Shown here: piece after piece, positions 8,801 to 17,518 of the stretch | Position numbering within the stretch: position 1 is the first letter of the stretch | Layout of the letters: the number at the start of each line of letters is the position of its first letter | Assembly: GCF_900105585.1 (NCBI RefSeq) | Contig: NZ_FNRT01000002.1 | Coordinates: 1,736,001-1,800,000, forward strand | Length of the DNA stretch: 64,000 bases | Reading direction: 5' to 3' | DNA from: Nocardioides exalbidus | GTDB lineage: Bacteria > Actinomycetota > Actinomycetes > Propionibacteriales > Nocardioidaceae | Position numbers and translations under genes: made by a program | Notes under the pieces: generated by a model | The model's input: the letters and a program-made list of their open reading frames with translations, nothing else | Told to the model about the DNA's origin: nothing | The model's database searches: none

Positions 8801-9832
8801 CGGCAGGTCGAGGAGGGTCACCCCGTGCAGGCCGTCGGGCGGGACGATGTGGTTGCCGGGCGGCAGGTGGCCGCCGTCGATGACCAGCAGGATGTGCGGG
8901 GTCGCGGCGCGCTCGTCGGCGCCGAAGCGCGGGCGCTCGGCGAGGTCGGGCGGCAGCAGGTTGCCGAGGTCGTCGAGCGACGTCGAGACCAGCCGCATCG
9001 GACCGACCGCGTCGGACTCCCGCTGGCTCTGTGCGTGGGGGAGCCACTTCACCCAGTCCCAGTGGGTGAGGTTCTCCTCCGAGCTGAGCACCGCGACGAT
9101 GAGCTGGTCGGGGTTCTGGAACGCCGTGGCCGAGCAGATCATCGCCCGGGCCGTCGAGCGGACCTCCTCGTCGCCGCCGCACAGCTCGATGCGGTCGAAG
9201 GCGCGCAGGTCGATCGAGGCCGGCAGGTTGGGCTGGAGCCGGTGCACCACGAGCAGGCGGTGCAGCGCCGAGGCCGCGGCCGGGTCGACCTGGTCGACGG
9301 GCGCGCTCTCAGGCGGCACCAGCTCGAGCGACAGCGGCTGGGAGTTGAGGCCGTAGCGCACGTGGAGGAAGTGGTCGTCCGACCCGGTGTGCTCCCACAG
9401 CCGGGTGCGGTCCTCGGCCAGCGAGGGGAGCGCGGCGGGCTCGGGGTGGTGCCAGTTGAGCGCGCGGCGCTGCTGGTCGGCGGCCTCGCGGGCCACCTTG
9501 CGGATGTTGCTGAGGTAGCGGAGGTACTCCGTGCGCGAGCCGGTGACCTGCTGGGCGCGCTGCTTACGCTGCCGGTCGATCTGGACGACGATGAAGCCGA
9601 GCGTGGCGAAGAGGAACATGCCCGCGGCGAGGAAGCTGCGGCTCTTGTTGGCGCCGCCCATCGTCGCGACGAGCACGATGGAGCCGAGGCTGCCGAGCAT
9701 CGGGATGGCGTTCATCAGGACGCCGCTGGCGCCCTCGCCCTCCTGGAGCTCCGGCGGCGGCTGGAGCACGATCTGGCCGCCCGGCATCTCCGGCTCGTCG
9801 AGCCTCTGGCCGCCTCGCAGTGTCGTGCTCAC
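5831..9832 (-). CDS. eccC: Type VII secretion FtsK/SpoIIIE ATPase EccC (EccCa-EccCb fused)
   Basis: The 1333-residue motor of the ESX apparatus, with both halves in one chain. Two membrane segments lie at about residues 41-58 and 66-84. Three FtsK-type ATPase modules follow, with Walker A motifs GATGSGKS (487-494), GGPRSGKS (843-850) and GDGQSGKS (1131-1138). The first module has a Walker B VLVDFKGG near 517-523 and an acidic VVDEF at 598-602, so it looks catalytically complete. In the family, ATPases 2 and 3 bind substrate signal sequences. GTG at 9832 follows a strong GGGGGAAG ribosome-binding site. It is transcribed divergently from the EccD-like gene. Confidence 0.95.
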   Translation of the reverse strand: MSTTLRGGQRLDEPEMPGGQIVLQPPPELQEGEGASGVLMNAIPMLGSLGSIVLVATMGGANKSRSFLAAGMFLFATLGFIVVQIDRQRKQRAQQVTGSRTEYLRYLSNIRKVAREAADQQRRALNWHHPEPAALPSLAEDRTRLWEHTGSDDHFLHVRYGLNSQPLSLELVPPESAPVDQVDPAAASALHRLLVVHRLQPNLPASIDLRAFDRIELCGGDEEVRSTARAMICSATAFQNPDQLIVAVLSSEENLTHWDWVKWLPHAQSQRESDAVGPMRLVSTSLDDLGNLLPPDLAERPRFGADERAATPHILLVIDGGHLPPGNHIVPPDGLHGVTLLDLPSRWDELEDSTRLRLEFTDAPDELGKRPVLALRLRHEAVKALADQCDLATAEAFARRIAPLKTASAESSSAGGAVDITSTTPDHMDLLGLGDIFQYDPATAWRPRPARDRLRVPIGIGDSGGLIHLDIKESAQQGMGPHGLVIGATGSGKSEFLRTLVLGLVMTHSSEQLNLVLVDFKGGATFAGMADMPHVSAVITNLANELTLVDRMQDALSGEMTRRQELLRDAGNYASVRDYEKARANGEPLEPMPSLFIVVDEFSEMLSAKPEFIDLFVAIGRLGRSLGLHLLLASQRLEEGRLRGLESHLSYRVGLRTFSAGESRAVLGVPDAYELPAVPGLGYLKPDQSTLLRFKAAYVSGPPSSRTRVTRDEGGGIRGILPFTISEVQALEPTHDTDDEVAAPQPQQQGEQPSLLDIAVTRMIGKGPEAHQVWLPPLDVPDTLDELMPDLVEHPDLGLVSQQWRNVPGLVIPLGTVDRPREQRRDTMTLNLTGAAGHVAVVGGPRSGKSTLLRSIVTSMALVTTPLESQFFVLDFGGGTFAPLTRLPHVSGVATRSEPDVVRRVMAEVEGIVDRREAYFRENGIDSIETYRSRRNQGRADDGWGDVFLVIDGWSTLRAEFDDLEMEIQQLAARGLTFGLHIVTASTRWADYRAAMRDVFGSKLELRLGDPLDSEVDRKVAALVPVGRPGRGLVPSKLHFLGALPRIDGDGNADSLGDGVDDLIDKMAAAWKGPQGPKLRLLPELVTLEAIREDAVRRAMPEKLILLGINEKELAPIGLDVDAEPHMLIFGDGQSGKSALLRAYVHEIMRTRTPKEAQIVLVDYRRSMLGEVPDEYLLNYLTSATQATPTLKDIATYLEGRIPGQDVTPEQLRNRSWWTGAEVFVVVDDYDLVATAQSSPVSSLQPLMAQARDVGLHIVVARRTGGASRALYEPVIQSLRDLAMPGVMLSGPRDEGVLIGNLRPQPAPEGRARVVTRDGGTQTAQLAWLDATM

Positions 9833-9868
9833 GCTTCCCCCAGTGCCTCATTCGATGAAGTCGCGACG

Positions 9869-9911
9869 ATGATAGGTGTGCTGCCGCCGGAGCCGCACCA
9901 GCGACTACCCT
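9869..9911. promoter_or_regulatory. Divergent promoters of eccC and the EccD-like gene
   Basis: On the minus strand TATCAT (9874-9869) fits a -10 box about 37 bases before the eccC GTG. On the plus strand TACCCT (9906-9911) fits a -10 box about 44 bases before the GTG at 9956. Both genes then have G-rich ribosome-binding sites of nearly the same sequence. Confidence 0.4.
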
Positions 9912-9955
9912 CCTGCCCAGAAGGCGCCAGCCCGATGCACGCGAAGGGGGAATCC

Positions 9956-11335
9956 GTGTCGGAGGTCGCGATGCCCGGCCCCACGGCCACCACCATCGCC
10001 GTGAGCGTGCACGGTCCCGCCGGCGTGCTCGACCTCGTGGTGCCCACGGGCGCGACGTCGGTCGACGTCGCCCGCGAGTACGCCAAGCAGGCCGCCGAGG
10101 TCGGGCAGGCCCTGGGCATCCCGCTGCTGCAGACGGCGCTCGGCCAGCGCCTCAACGCCGCGGTCCCGCTGCACGAGGCCGGCGTGCAGGCGGGCGACGT
10201 GCTCATCGCGACGGCCGGTGTGCACCTGCCGCGCAAGCAGACCCTGCTCGACGCGGCCAAGAACGCGCCCGAGAGCCCCGCGCTGGCGTCGATGATCGCC
10301 ACGATCGCGGCCGCCGTCGCCGTCCTCTCCGCCTGGTACGCCGGACGCACGGGCGACGACACCATCCGCACCGTCGCGACCGGGATCCTGCTGGCGTGCG
10401 GCCTCGTCGGGTCGCTGCCGGTCGGGCGGCACACCCGCCAGCGTGCCGCCGCCGCGCCCGCCTTCGCCGCCGCCGCGGCCTTCGCGGCCCTCTACGAGCC
10501 AGGGGTCCACCTGCTCCCCGCGATCCTCGGCGCGTGCGGCATCTCCGCGGCCGTGGTCGCCGGGATCGGCCGGGCGCTGTCGGAGTCGGGCGACGAGATC
10601 AGCGCGGTCTGGATCGCGAGCGGCCTCACGGTCTTCGCCTGCTGCGGGCTGCCCGCCCTCCTGGGCTGGGACGACCGGGTCGCGTGGACCCTGCTGGTGT
10701 TCCTGTCGATGATGGCCGCCCGGTTCGCGCCCTCGCTCGCCATCGACGTGCCGGACGAGGCGCTGCTCGACCTCGACCGGCTCGCGGTCACGGCGTGGTC
10801 CGCACGCGACAGCCAGCGCTCGGGCAAGCGGGGACGGATCGTGGTGGCCGGCGACGCGATGGAGCGGCTGGTCCGCCGGGCCTCGCGCATCGTCACCGGC
10901 GCAGCGGTGGCGATCCTGGTGACGATGACGGTGGCGAGCCCGCTCCTGCTGCGCACCGCGACGCTCGACCTCGACGTGATCGGCGCCCGCTGCCTCGTCT
11001 TCTTCGCCGGCTGCTCGCTGCTGCTGGCCGCCCGGTCCTACCGGCACGCGGCCGCGCGCGTGCTCCTGCGCCTCGCCGGCCTCAGCGGCCTGGCCGCCCT
11101 CGCCGCCCACCTGGTCGCCGGCCCCGGCGCACCGCACCTGGGCTCGTTCTTCTACGCGGTCGTCGCGCTCGGCGCGATCGCGCTGGCGGCCGCGGTCGCC
11201 ACCGGGCGCGGCTGGCGCTCGGTGTGGTGGTCGCGCCGGGCCGAGGTGGCGGAGTCCTTCTGCGGCAGCTTCGCCTTCGCCGCGGCCGTCGTCGCGGCGG
11301 GTGTCTTCCGCCGCCTGTGGGAGATGACCTCCTGA
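9956..11335 (+). CDS. EccD-like membrane protein with N-terminal ubiquitin-like domain
   Basis: A 459-residue protein. Residues 1-90 form a probable YukD/ubiquitin-like domain (TTIAVSVHGPAGVLDLVVPT). About ten or eleven hydrophobic segments follow, with a soluble loop near 270-305. This is the EccD architecture, though the sequence is clearly different from the second EccD at 12313. It occupies the place where an EccE or second core component would be expected between eccC and the substrates. GTG 9956 is preferred over the upstream ATG at 9935 because GAAGGGGG lies five bases before it. It may act as an EccD paralogue in the membrane complex; that is inference. Confidence 0.65.
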   Translation: MSEVAMPGPTATTIAVSVHGPAGVLDLVVPTGATSVDVAREYAKQAAEVGQALGIPLLQTALGQRLNAAVPLHEAGVQAGDVLIATAGVHLPRKQTLLDAAKNAPESPALASMIATIAAAVAVLSAWYAGRTGDDTIRTVATGILLACGLVGSLPVGRHTRQRAAAAPAFAAAAAFAALYEPGVHLLPAILGACGISAAVVAGIGRALSESGDEISAVWIASGLTVFACCGLPALLGWDDRVAWTLLVFLSMMAARFAPSLAIDVPDEALLDLDRLAVTAWSARDSQRSGKRGRIVVAGDAMERLVRRASRIVTGAAVAILVTMTVASPLLLRTATLDLDVIGARCLVFFAGCSLLLAARSYRHAAARVLLRLAGLSGLAALAAHLVAGPGAPHLGSFFYAVVALGAIALAAAVATGRGWRSVWWSRRAEVAESFCGSFAFAAAVVAAGVFRRLWEMTS

Positions 11336-11521
11336 ACCCCGGCCGGACCCCGGGTCCGCCGAAGTTCGGTGGATTGATGTTTAGCCCCGATTTCGCCGGG
11401 TAGAGACACGTCAGCGCGGGGGGTCGGGACGTCTCCCCGAGCAACGGATCACCGACAGCGGCGATCACCAACCCACTGAGAATCTCGGACGGTTCGACCA
11501 GCCGAGGGAGAAGGATCTTTC

Positions 11522-11833
11522 ATGAGCGAGATGTACGGCCAGACAGAGAAGGCTCTCTCCAAGGGCGCCGACTACGTCGACCAGGCCCGCGGCGACGTCA
11601 AGAACAAGTGCGGCGTGCTCTCCGGCAACATCCAGACGATGATGGGTGGATGGGGCGGCCAGGGCGCCACCGCGTTCAACAACCTGATGATCGCCTGGGA
11701 CCAGAAGCAGGAGACCATCCTCAAGGCCCTCGACCAGCTCTCGGCGTCGATGAAGGAGACGGAGCGCGACAACGTCTCGACCGACGAGAACCAGTCCGCC
11801 ACCCACACCAACCTCCAGGGCCGTCTCGGCTGA
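11522..11833 (+). CDS. WXG100 family type VII secretion substrate (EsxB/EsxA-like), first of pair
   Basis: A 103-residue helical hairpin protein with Trp-Gly-Gly at 44-46 in the turn. No C-terminal YxxxD is visible; the tail is polar (TERDNVSTDENQ). It is likely co-secreted as a heterodimer with the product of 11871-12161, as in ESX pairs. ATG 11522 has a GAGAAGGA site upstream. The preceding 186-base gap has no gene and no convincing promoter box. Confidence 0.92.
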   Translation: MSEMYGQTEKALSKGADYVDQARGDVKNKCGVLSGNIQTMMGGWGGQGATAFNNLMIAWDQKQETILKALDQLSASMKETERDNVSTDENQSATHTNLQGRLG

Positions 11834-11870
11834 CGCCGACACCTGACTTTCTGAGATCTAGGAGATCGAC

Positions 11871-12161
11871 ATGACTTTCGACGGAATCAAGGTCCAGCAC
11901 GGCCACCTCGACGCCGGTGCCGCCGACGTGATGAAGGCCGCCAAGGACATCGAGGCCCGCCTCGACCAGCTCGAGAACGAGCTCAACCCCCTGAAGTCGG
12001 ACTGGAACGGTAACGCCAAGATGGCCTACGACCAGGCCAAGGCGAAGTGGGACCAGGCCATGCAGGAGATGACCCTCCTGCTGCAGCAGGCGAGCCAGGG
12101 CGTCGACTCGTCCAACGCCGAGTACAAGGCGGCCGACGCCCGCGGTGCCAACCGCTTCTGA
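11871..12161 (+). CDS. WXG100 family type VII secretion substrate carrying YxxxD signal, second of pair
   Basis: A 96-residue protein with Trp-Asn-Gly at 45-47 and a C-terminal Tyr85-x-x-x-Asp89 (YKAAD). This is the general secretion signal recognised by EccC in ESX heterodimers, and only this member of the pair has it. TAGGAGA lies seven bases before the ATG. The gene follows the first WXG100 gene by 37 bases and is followed by a strong hairpin at 12178-12211, so the pair probably forms its own high-level transcript. Confidence 0.93.
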   Translation: MTFDGIKVQHGHLDAGAADVMKAAKDIEARLDQLENELNPLKSDWNGNAKMAYDQAKAKWDQAMQEMTLLLQQASQGVDSSNAEYKAADARGANRF

Positions 12162-12177
12162 GCGCAGACCACCTTCC

Positions 12178-12211
12178 GAGGCCGGTCGTCCCTCCGGGGA
12201 TGACCGGCCTC
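12178..12211 (+). terminator. Hairpin terminator after the WXG100 pair
   Basis: Ten-base arms GAGGCCGGTC and GACCGGCCTC enclose an inner GTCCC/GGGGA stem. A short T run follows after GGGCCA. It separates the substrates from eccD. Confidence 0.7.
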
Positions 12212-12312
12212 GGGCCATTTCCGCAGGCGTGGTCGGGCGGATGACTGGCCAACCATTCATCTAGGCTGCACCCCGTCCACGCACGTCCAGGACTGTTCAG
12301 GGGGAAACACCA

Positions 12313-13695
12313 ATGGCTCAGGGGTCCTCGGTCGCGTCCGGGCTGGTCCGGGTGACCATCGCCTCGGGATCGCGACGCGTCGATCTGGTGCTGCCGGGCT
12401 CGATCCCGGTCGCCGAGCTCGTCCCCGAGCTCGCCCGCTCGGTGGGCCTGCTCGACGCCTCCACCGTCTACGGCGGCTACAAGCTGGTGACCCAGGAGGG
12501 ACGGATCCTGGCCAACGACGCCGGCCTGACCATCCAGGGCATCGAGGACGGCGGGTTGCTCACCGTCACCGCCGGCGTCGACGAGAAGGCGCCCCGCGTC
12601 TACGACGACGTGGTCGAGGCCATGGCCGACGTCGTGGAGAACGAGCTCAAGCCGTGGGAGCCGGCGGCCGGTCGTCGTACGGCACTCGGCGCGGGCAGCA
12701 TCCTGCTCGGCCTGGGCGCGCTGGCCCTGCTGCTCCAGGGCGAGAGCCTGCTCGGCGGCGTCGCCGCCGGTGTGATCGCGGGCCTGCTGGTCGTCGGCGG
12801 CATCGTGCTCGCGCGGGCCCAGGAGGAGCCCGAGGCCGGGGTCGCGGTGTCGCTGCTCGCGGCGATGTACGCCGGTGTGGCCGGCCTGCTGCTCGCCCCC
12901 GGCGACCTGCCCGCCTGGGGCTGGCCGCTCGACGACGCCTTCTTCGTCGACCCCCTGCTCTTCGCGGGCCTCGGCATCCTCGCGGTCGGCCTGATCGCCG
13001 TGGTGGGCCTCCAGGAGGGTCGCCCGCTCGTCATCCCGGCCATCGTGGTCGGGGCGGTCGTGGTGGCCAGCTCCGTGGTGATCCGGGTCTTCGACCTCGA
13101 GCCCGGTCCGGTCTTCACCGTCCTGATGACCCTCGTCGTGCTCGCCGGCAGCATCTTCCCGTGGCTGGCCCTCGGGGTGACCGGCACCAACGTCGACCAG
13201 CTCTACTCGCTGCACGACATCACCGCCGACCCGGAGGAGATCGACCCCCACGAGGTCGCCGACGACGCCCGCGTCGGACACGAGATCCTGCTCGCCGTCT
13301 CGGCGACGGTCGGCACCCTGCTCGTCCTGTTCTCACCGTTCGCGGTCGCCCGCGGCGTCTACGGCACGGTGCTCGCCGCCGTGTGCTGCCTGGCGGTCAT
13401 GTTCCGCACCCGCCAGTACCGCACCAGCGCCGAGGTGCTGGCCGGTCTGGCGTCGGGCATCCTCGGCCTGGTCTCGGTGGCCGTGTCGATGCTGCTGATC
13501 CACGACGGCTGGCGCGCCGGCGCCGCGATCGGCCTGGCAGGTGTCGGAGCCCTGCTGCTCGCGCTCACCCTGGTGCCGGCCTCCGCCTCGGTGCGCCGCG
13601 GCCGGATGGGCGACGTCGTCGAGACGATGACGCTGCTCGCGCTGCTGCCGTTGATGGTGCTCGCCGCCGGGTTCGTCTCCGCGGTCGCGGGCTGA
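12313..13695 (+). CDS. eccD: Type VII secretion integral membrane protein EccD
   Basis: A 460-residue core ESX component. Residues 10-95 form the ubiquitin-like domain (VRVTIASGSRRVDLVLPGS), typical of EccD. About eleven membrane segments from residue 120 to the end form the channel-lining bundle. ATG 12313 has AGGGGGAA upstream, and a TAGGCT -10 box is visible at 12262-12267. eccB follows after 13 bases. EccD dimerises in the known ESX protomer and binds EccC and EccB through its cytosolic domain. Confidence 0.92.
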   Translation: MAQGSSVASGLVRVTIASGSRRVDLVLPGSIPVAELVPELARSVGLLDASTVYGGYKLVTQEGRILANDAGLTIQGIEDGGLLTVTAGVDEKAPRVYDDVVEAMADVVENELKPWEPAAGRRTALGAGSILLGLGALALLLQGESLLGGVAAGVIAGLLVVGGIVLARAQEEPEAGVAVSLLAAMYAGVAGLLLAPGDLPAWGWPLDDAFFVDPLLFAGLGILAVGLIAVVGLQEGRPLVIPAIVVGAVVVASSVVIRVFDLEPGPVFTVLMTLVVLAGSIFPWLALGVTGTNVDQLYSLHDITADPEEIDPHEVADDARVGHEILLAVSATVGTLLVLFSPFAVARGVYGTVLAAVCCLAVMFRTRQYRTSAEVLAGLASGILGLVSVAVSMLLIHDGWRAGAAIGLAGVGALLLALTLVPASASVRRGRMGDVVETMTLLALLPLMVLAAGFVSAVAG

Positions 13696-13708
13696 GGCGG
13701 GCTGAGGA

Positions 13709-15127
13709 GTGGCGACCAAGAAGGACCTCGTCGAGGCCCACGCGTTCAGCCGACGCCGGCTGGTGACGGCGTTCGTCTCCGGTGCGCCGGGCGGCCGCGA
13801 GGTCGAGCCCGTGCGTCCGGGCCGCGTGCTGATCGGCGGCGTGGCGCTGTCGGTGCTGCTGCTGGCGGGAGCGGCGATCGCCGGCTTCCTGCTCGGCCGA
13901 CCGCCGGCCCAGTGGCTCGACGAGGGCAGCTTCATCATCTCCAAGGACACCGGCGAGCAGTACGTCGTCCTCCGCGGCGGCGACGACCCGCTGCTCCAGC
14001 GGGTGCCCAACTACGTCTCCGCCCAGCTGCTGCTCGGCGAGCCGTCCCTGACGCCGTTCACGGTGCGCGACAAGTACATCCGCACCGTCCAGCTCGGCGA
14101 GGACCTCGGCATCGACAGCGCGCCGTCGGGCCTGCCCACCGCCGACGAGCTCGTCGACGACGGCTGGACCGCCTGCACCGGCAGCGGAGTCGGCATCAAG
14201 ATCGCGATCCAGCGCACGCCCACCGTCGACGACCTCCTCGGTGCCGGCTTCCTCGTCTCGAGCGAGGGCCGGCAGTGGCTCGTCGCGACCGCTCCGCCGG
14301 TCGGCAGCACGCAGGGTCGCGCCTACCGCTACCCGATGCCCACCAACGCCACGGCCGCCTCCACGGTCGGCAACCGCATCGGCTTCGCCGCCACCCCGGT
14401 CGAGGTCGACCCGGAGTGGCTCAACCTGTTCCCGCTCGGCGACGCGCTCGACGAGGCGGCGTTCGGCGTGACCGCCAAGGGTGCGGCCGTGCCCTACGCC
14501 GACACCGGCACCGACCTCTCCGCCTACCGCGTCGGCGACCTGCTGCGCTCGGCCACCGGTCGCTACTACCTGCTCGGCGACGACCGGCCCGAGGAGCTCT
14601 CGGCCTTCGCCGGCATGGTCTACGACGTCGTGGGCAAGACCGCGACCGAGCTCCCCGAGGAGCTGGTCGCGTCGTTCGGCGACGAGAAGTACCCCGCGGA
14701 GTGGCCGACCGAGGTGCCGCAGGCCGTGACCAGCGGCGCCCTCTGCGCCGAGCTGCACCCCGCGCCCGACGCCGCACCCGTGGTCAGCCTGGCCACCAAC
14801 CCGACCGGCGCCGCCGACCCGAACGACGTCGGCACCGGCCGGCACGAGGTCGACGTCGAGCCGACCGTCGGCTCCTACGTCCTGTCCGGATCCGACGAGG
14901 CCGCCGCCGACGGCACGCCCTACGTCATCGACACCAAGGGCGAGAAGTACGAGCTCGTCGGCCCGTCGGTGCCCGACTACATCGGCTACGGCGAGGTCGA
15001 CCCGCCGCTCGTGCCCAGCACCTGGCTGGAGTTCTTCGAGTCCGGCGTCGACCTGTCCACGGCCGCGGCGCGGCGGATGCCCCTCGACGCGCCGCTCCCC
15101 GACGAGTCCGAAGCGGACGCCGGCTGA
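13709..15127 (+). CDS. eccB: Type VII secretion protein EccB
   Basis: A 472-residue protein with a short cytosolic N-terminus, one membrane segment at about residues 41-64, and a large extracytoplasmic domain with repeated R-domain-like segments. In ESX systems EccB links the membrane complex to the envelope. The N-terminal KKDLVEAHAFSRRRLVTAFVSG is characteristic. GTG 13709 follows GAGGAG. The TGA overlaps the mycP ATG by one base (TGATG), showing translational coupling. The family's paired cysteines appear as single residues near 157 and 348. Confidence 0.93.
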   Translation: MATKKDLVEAHAFSRRRLVTAFVSGAPGGREVEPVRPGRVLIGGVALSVLLLAGAAIAGFLLGRPPAQWLDEGSFIISKDTGEQYVVLRGGDDPLLQRVPNYVSAQLLLGEPSLTPFTVRDKYIRTVQLGEDLGIDSAPSGLPTADELVDDGWTACTGSGVGIKIAIQRTPTVDDLLGAGFLVSSEGRQWLVATAPPVGSTQGRAYRYPMPTNATAASTVGNRIGFAATPVEVDPEWLNLFPLGDALDEAAFGVTAKGAAVPYADTGTDLSAYRVGDLLRSATGRYYLLGDDRPEELSAFAGMVYDVVGKTATELPEELVASFGDEKYPAEWPTEVPQAVTSGALCAELHPAPDAAPVVSLATNPTGAADPNDVGTGRHEVDVEPTVGSYVLSGSDEAAADGTPYVIDTKGEKYELVGPSVPDYIGYGEVDPPLVPSTWLEFFESGVDLSTAAARRMPLDAPLPDESEADAG

Positions 15128-16374
15128 TGCCCGCGGCCCGCCCACCCCGTCGGCTCGTCCGTACGACGCTCGCGGCCGGCGTCCTCGCTGCCTCGGTCGT
15201 CCCGGTCTGGGTCGGCGCCCCGGCGGCCCACGCCGACCACGACGCGCCGTGCAACCCCGGCGAGATCCCCGGCAACGAGCGGCTCGCCGACACCCACGAG
15301 GAGGACAACCCGGCCTCCGACCGGATGCACGTCGAGCAGGCGCAGCAGGTCGCCACCGGCGCCGGGGTCAAGGTCGCGGTCATCGACAGCGGCATCGTGC
15401 CGGTCGACGGCCTGAGCATCGGCAAGCGCACCGTCGTCAGGGGCACCGGCTTGCTCTCGGGCCACGGCACGATCGTCGCCGCGCTGATCGCCGGACCCCG
15501 GGGCGTCGCGCCCGAGGCCGCGGTCTACGACTACCAGGTCTACGACAACGAGCAGGCCGACACCGCGCAGGGCCAGGTCCGGCTCACCTCGGCCGGCATC
15601 ATCGCCGGGATCGACGCGGTGGTCGCGGACTACCCGCAGGAGCGCTTCGACGTCGTCAACATCTCGCTCGCCGTGACGTCCTCCGACCCGAAGCTCGAGG
15701 CGGCCGTCGCCCGCCTCGTGGCGCTGCCGGTCGTCGTGGTGGCGTCGGCGGGCAACCGCGACCCCGACGGGTCGGACGACGCGAAGGGCACGCCCGGCAG
15801 CGACGCCGACGTCTACCCGGCCGACTACCCCGGCGTGCTGGCCGTCAGCGCCACCCCGCCCAACGGCGACGACCCGAGCGCCTACGTCGTACCCAACCGC
15901 GACACCGACGTCGCCGCTCCGACGGTGGGCGCGATCTCCGTCAACGCCACCGGCCAGGTGTGCGTGGTCGGCGACGTCGCCACCTCGTGGTCGGCGGCCG
16001 AGGTCAGCGGGGTGGTGGCGCTGCTGCGACAGCGCTTCCCGCGCGAGACGCCCCAGCAGCTCGTCGCGCGGCTCGAGGCCACCACCGAGGGGTCGGGCCC
16101 GCCCGCCGACTCGGAGGTCCGCGACGAGGTGAACCCGTGGACGGGCGCCGGCGTCGTACAGGCCCACGACGCCCTCACCCGCGAGATCAAGCCCGGCCGC
16201 CAGGGCAAGCTGGAGACCACCGTCGCGGAGACCCGCGCGGACGCCCAGGCGCCGCCCGCGCCCCAGCGGCTCGACCTGTTCAGCACGCCGCGAGCGATCC
16301 TGCTCTGGTCGGGCCTGGTCGCGGGCTCGCTCCTCGCGCTCGCCTTCATGCTCCGTCCATTGTTGCGACGTTGA
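15127..16374 (+). CDS. mycP: Type VII secretion-associated mycosin (subtilisin-like) protease MycP
   Basis: A 415-residue S8 serine protease with a signal peptide (cleavage near AHA-DH, about residue 36). The catalytic triad is Asp87 (VAVIDSG), His113 (SGHGT) and Ser287 (ATSWSAA), with Asn210 as a probable oxyanion residue. The usual GTSxAxP context of the serine is changed to ATSWSAAE, a mild deviation. A C-terminal membrane anchor lies at about 383-407. Mycosins stabilise the ESX membrane complex and process some substrates. It ends the eccD-eccB-mycP run. Confidence 0.93.
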   Translation: MPAARPPRRLVRTTLAAGVLAASVVPVWVGAPAAHADHDAPCNPGEIPGNERLADTHEEDNPASDRMHVEQAQQVATGAGVKVAVIDSGIVPVDGLSIGKRTVVRGTGLLSGHGTIVAALIAGPRGVAPEAAVYDYQVYDNEQADTAQGQVRLTSAGIIAGIDAVVADYPQERFDVVNISLAVTSSDPKLEAAVARLVALPVVVVASAGNRDPDGSDDAKGTPGSDADVYPADYPGVLAVSATPPNGDDPSAYVVPNRDTDVAAPTVGAISVNATGQVCVVGDVATSWSAAEVSGVVALLRQRFPRETPQQLVARLEATTEGSGPPADSEVRDEVNPWTGAGVVQAHDALTREIKPGRQGKLETTVAETRADAQAPPAPQRLDLFSTPRAILLWSGLVAGSLLALAFMLRPLLRR

Positions 16375-16408
16375 CCCACGCGACACCGCGACGTGATGGA
16401 ATCTGGCA

Positions 16409-17476
16409 ATGAGCGACACCTCTGACGAGCCGGTGGCCGTCATCCTGGCCGGGGGCCAGGGCTCGCGGCTGTGGCCGATCAGCCGTGACCGCCGGCCCAA
16501 GCAGTTCCAGCCGGTCGTCGGCGGGCGCCCCCTGCTGACGGGCACGATCGAACGACTCACCGAGATCGTCGACCCGTCGCGGATCCACGTGTCGACCCGC
16601 GCGCGCTTCGCCGACGCGGCGCGCGCGACCCTCGGGCCGGTGCCGCCGGAGAACCTGATCCTCGAGGAGGACCCGGCCGGGCCCGCCACCGCCTTCGCGC
16701 TGAGCATCGCCACCCTGTCCCGCCGCTACGGCAACGCTCCCGCACTCATCGCGCCCTCCGACCACCTCATCACCGAGGACGAGGCCTTCAACCAGGCCTC
16801 GCGCGACATGCTCGCCCAGCTCGGGACCAGCCCGGAGTCGATGGTCGTGCTCGGTGCGGAGCCCCAGCGCTTCGACGGCAGCCTCGGCTACATCCACACC
16901 CAGGGCGAGGGCGGACCCGTCGAGGTGATCACCAGCTTCTTCGAGAAGCCCGACCCGGCGACGATCGACGAGCTCGGCGACGCGGGGTCGCTCTACTGGA
17001 ACACCGCCTGCTACGGCGTACGCGTGGAGCAGGCGTGCAACGCCTACCGCGCCGCCATGCCGCTCATCTTCGACGCGATCGAGCGGTTCGCGAGCGACCG
17101 GCCCGACGTCAACGGCTATCGCGGTGCCGCCATCGGCGGGCACGAGCTCTACCCGCTGATCGCCGCGGGGATGGAGTGCCTGGTCGTCCCGCGCCAGCTC
17201 GGCTGGAGCGACATCGGCACCTGGCGGCGGCTGGAGGACGTGCTGACCGAGGAGGTGGTGCAGTCCATCGGCGCCGCCCTCCAGCTCGAGAGCGAGGACG
17301 TCCTCGTCGCCAGCATGGACGGCCGGTCCGTCGTCACCCTCGGCGTGAGCGGCCTCATCATCGTCACCCACGAGGACGCGGTCTACGTCGTCGACAAGAG
17401 CCGGGCGATGAACGCCGGCTCGCTCGAGCAGCTGCGCTCGCTCGTCGCGGCCACCGAGCGCGAAGACCTCCTCTGA
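16409..17476 (+). CDS. manC: Mannose-1-phosphate guanylyltransferase (GDP-mannose pyrophosphorylase)
   Basis: A 355-residue nucleotidyltransferase. The signature GGQGSRLWPISRDRRPKQF spans residues 15-33. A probable acceptor region follows (IAPSDHL near 110), then EKPD near 178. It makes GDP-mannose from GTP and mannose-1-phosphate for mannosylated glycans. It lacks the C-terminal isomerase domain of bifunctional enzymes. The usual FWNAG motif is replaced by YWNTACYG, so a related substrate cannot be excluded. ATG 16409 lies 34 bases after mycP. The next gene is also a nucleotide-sugar enzyme. Confidence 0.85.
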   Translation: MSDTSDEPVAVILAGGQGSRLWPISRDRRPKQFQPVVGGRPLLTGTIERLTEIVDPSRIHVSTRARFADAARATLGPVPPENLILEEDPAGPATAFALSIATLSRRYGNAPALIAPSDHLITEDEAFNQASRDMLAQLGTSPESMVVLGAEPQRFDGSLGYIHTQGEGGPVEVITSFFEKPDPATIDELGDAGSLYWNTACYGVRVEQACNAYRAAMPLIFDAIERFASDRPDVNGYRGAAIGGHELYPLIAAGMECLVVPRQLGWSDIGTWRRLEDVLTEEVVQSIGAALQLESEDVLVASMDGRSVVTLGVSGLIIVTHEDAVYVVDKSRAMNAGSLEQLRSLVAATEREDLL

Positions 17477-17518
17477 CCCACCGACCCGGCTGATCCGCCC
17501 GTCCCAGCGAAGGACCCC

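Noticed and set aside
6218..9955. Plus-strand open frame running through eccC into the EccD-like gene
   Set aside because: The part opposite eccC is a compositional shadow. Only the portion from GTG 9956, with its ribosome-binding site, looks like a protein.
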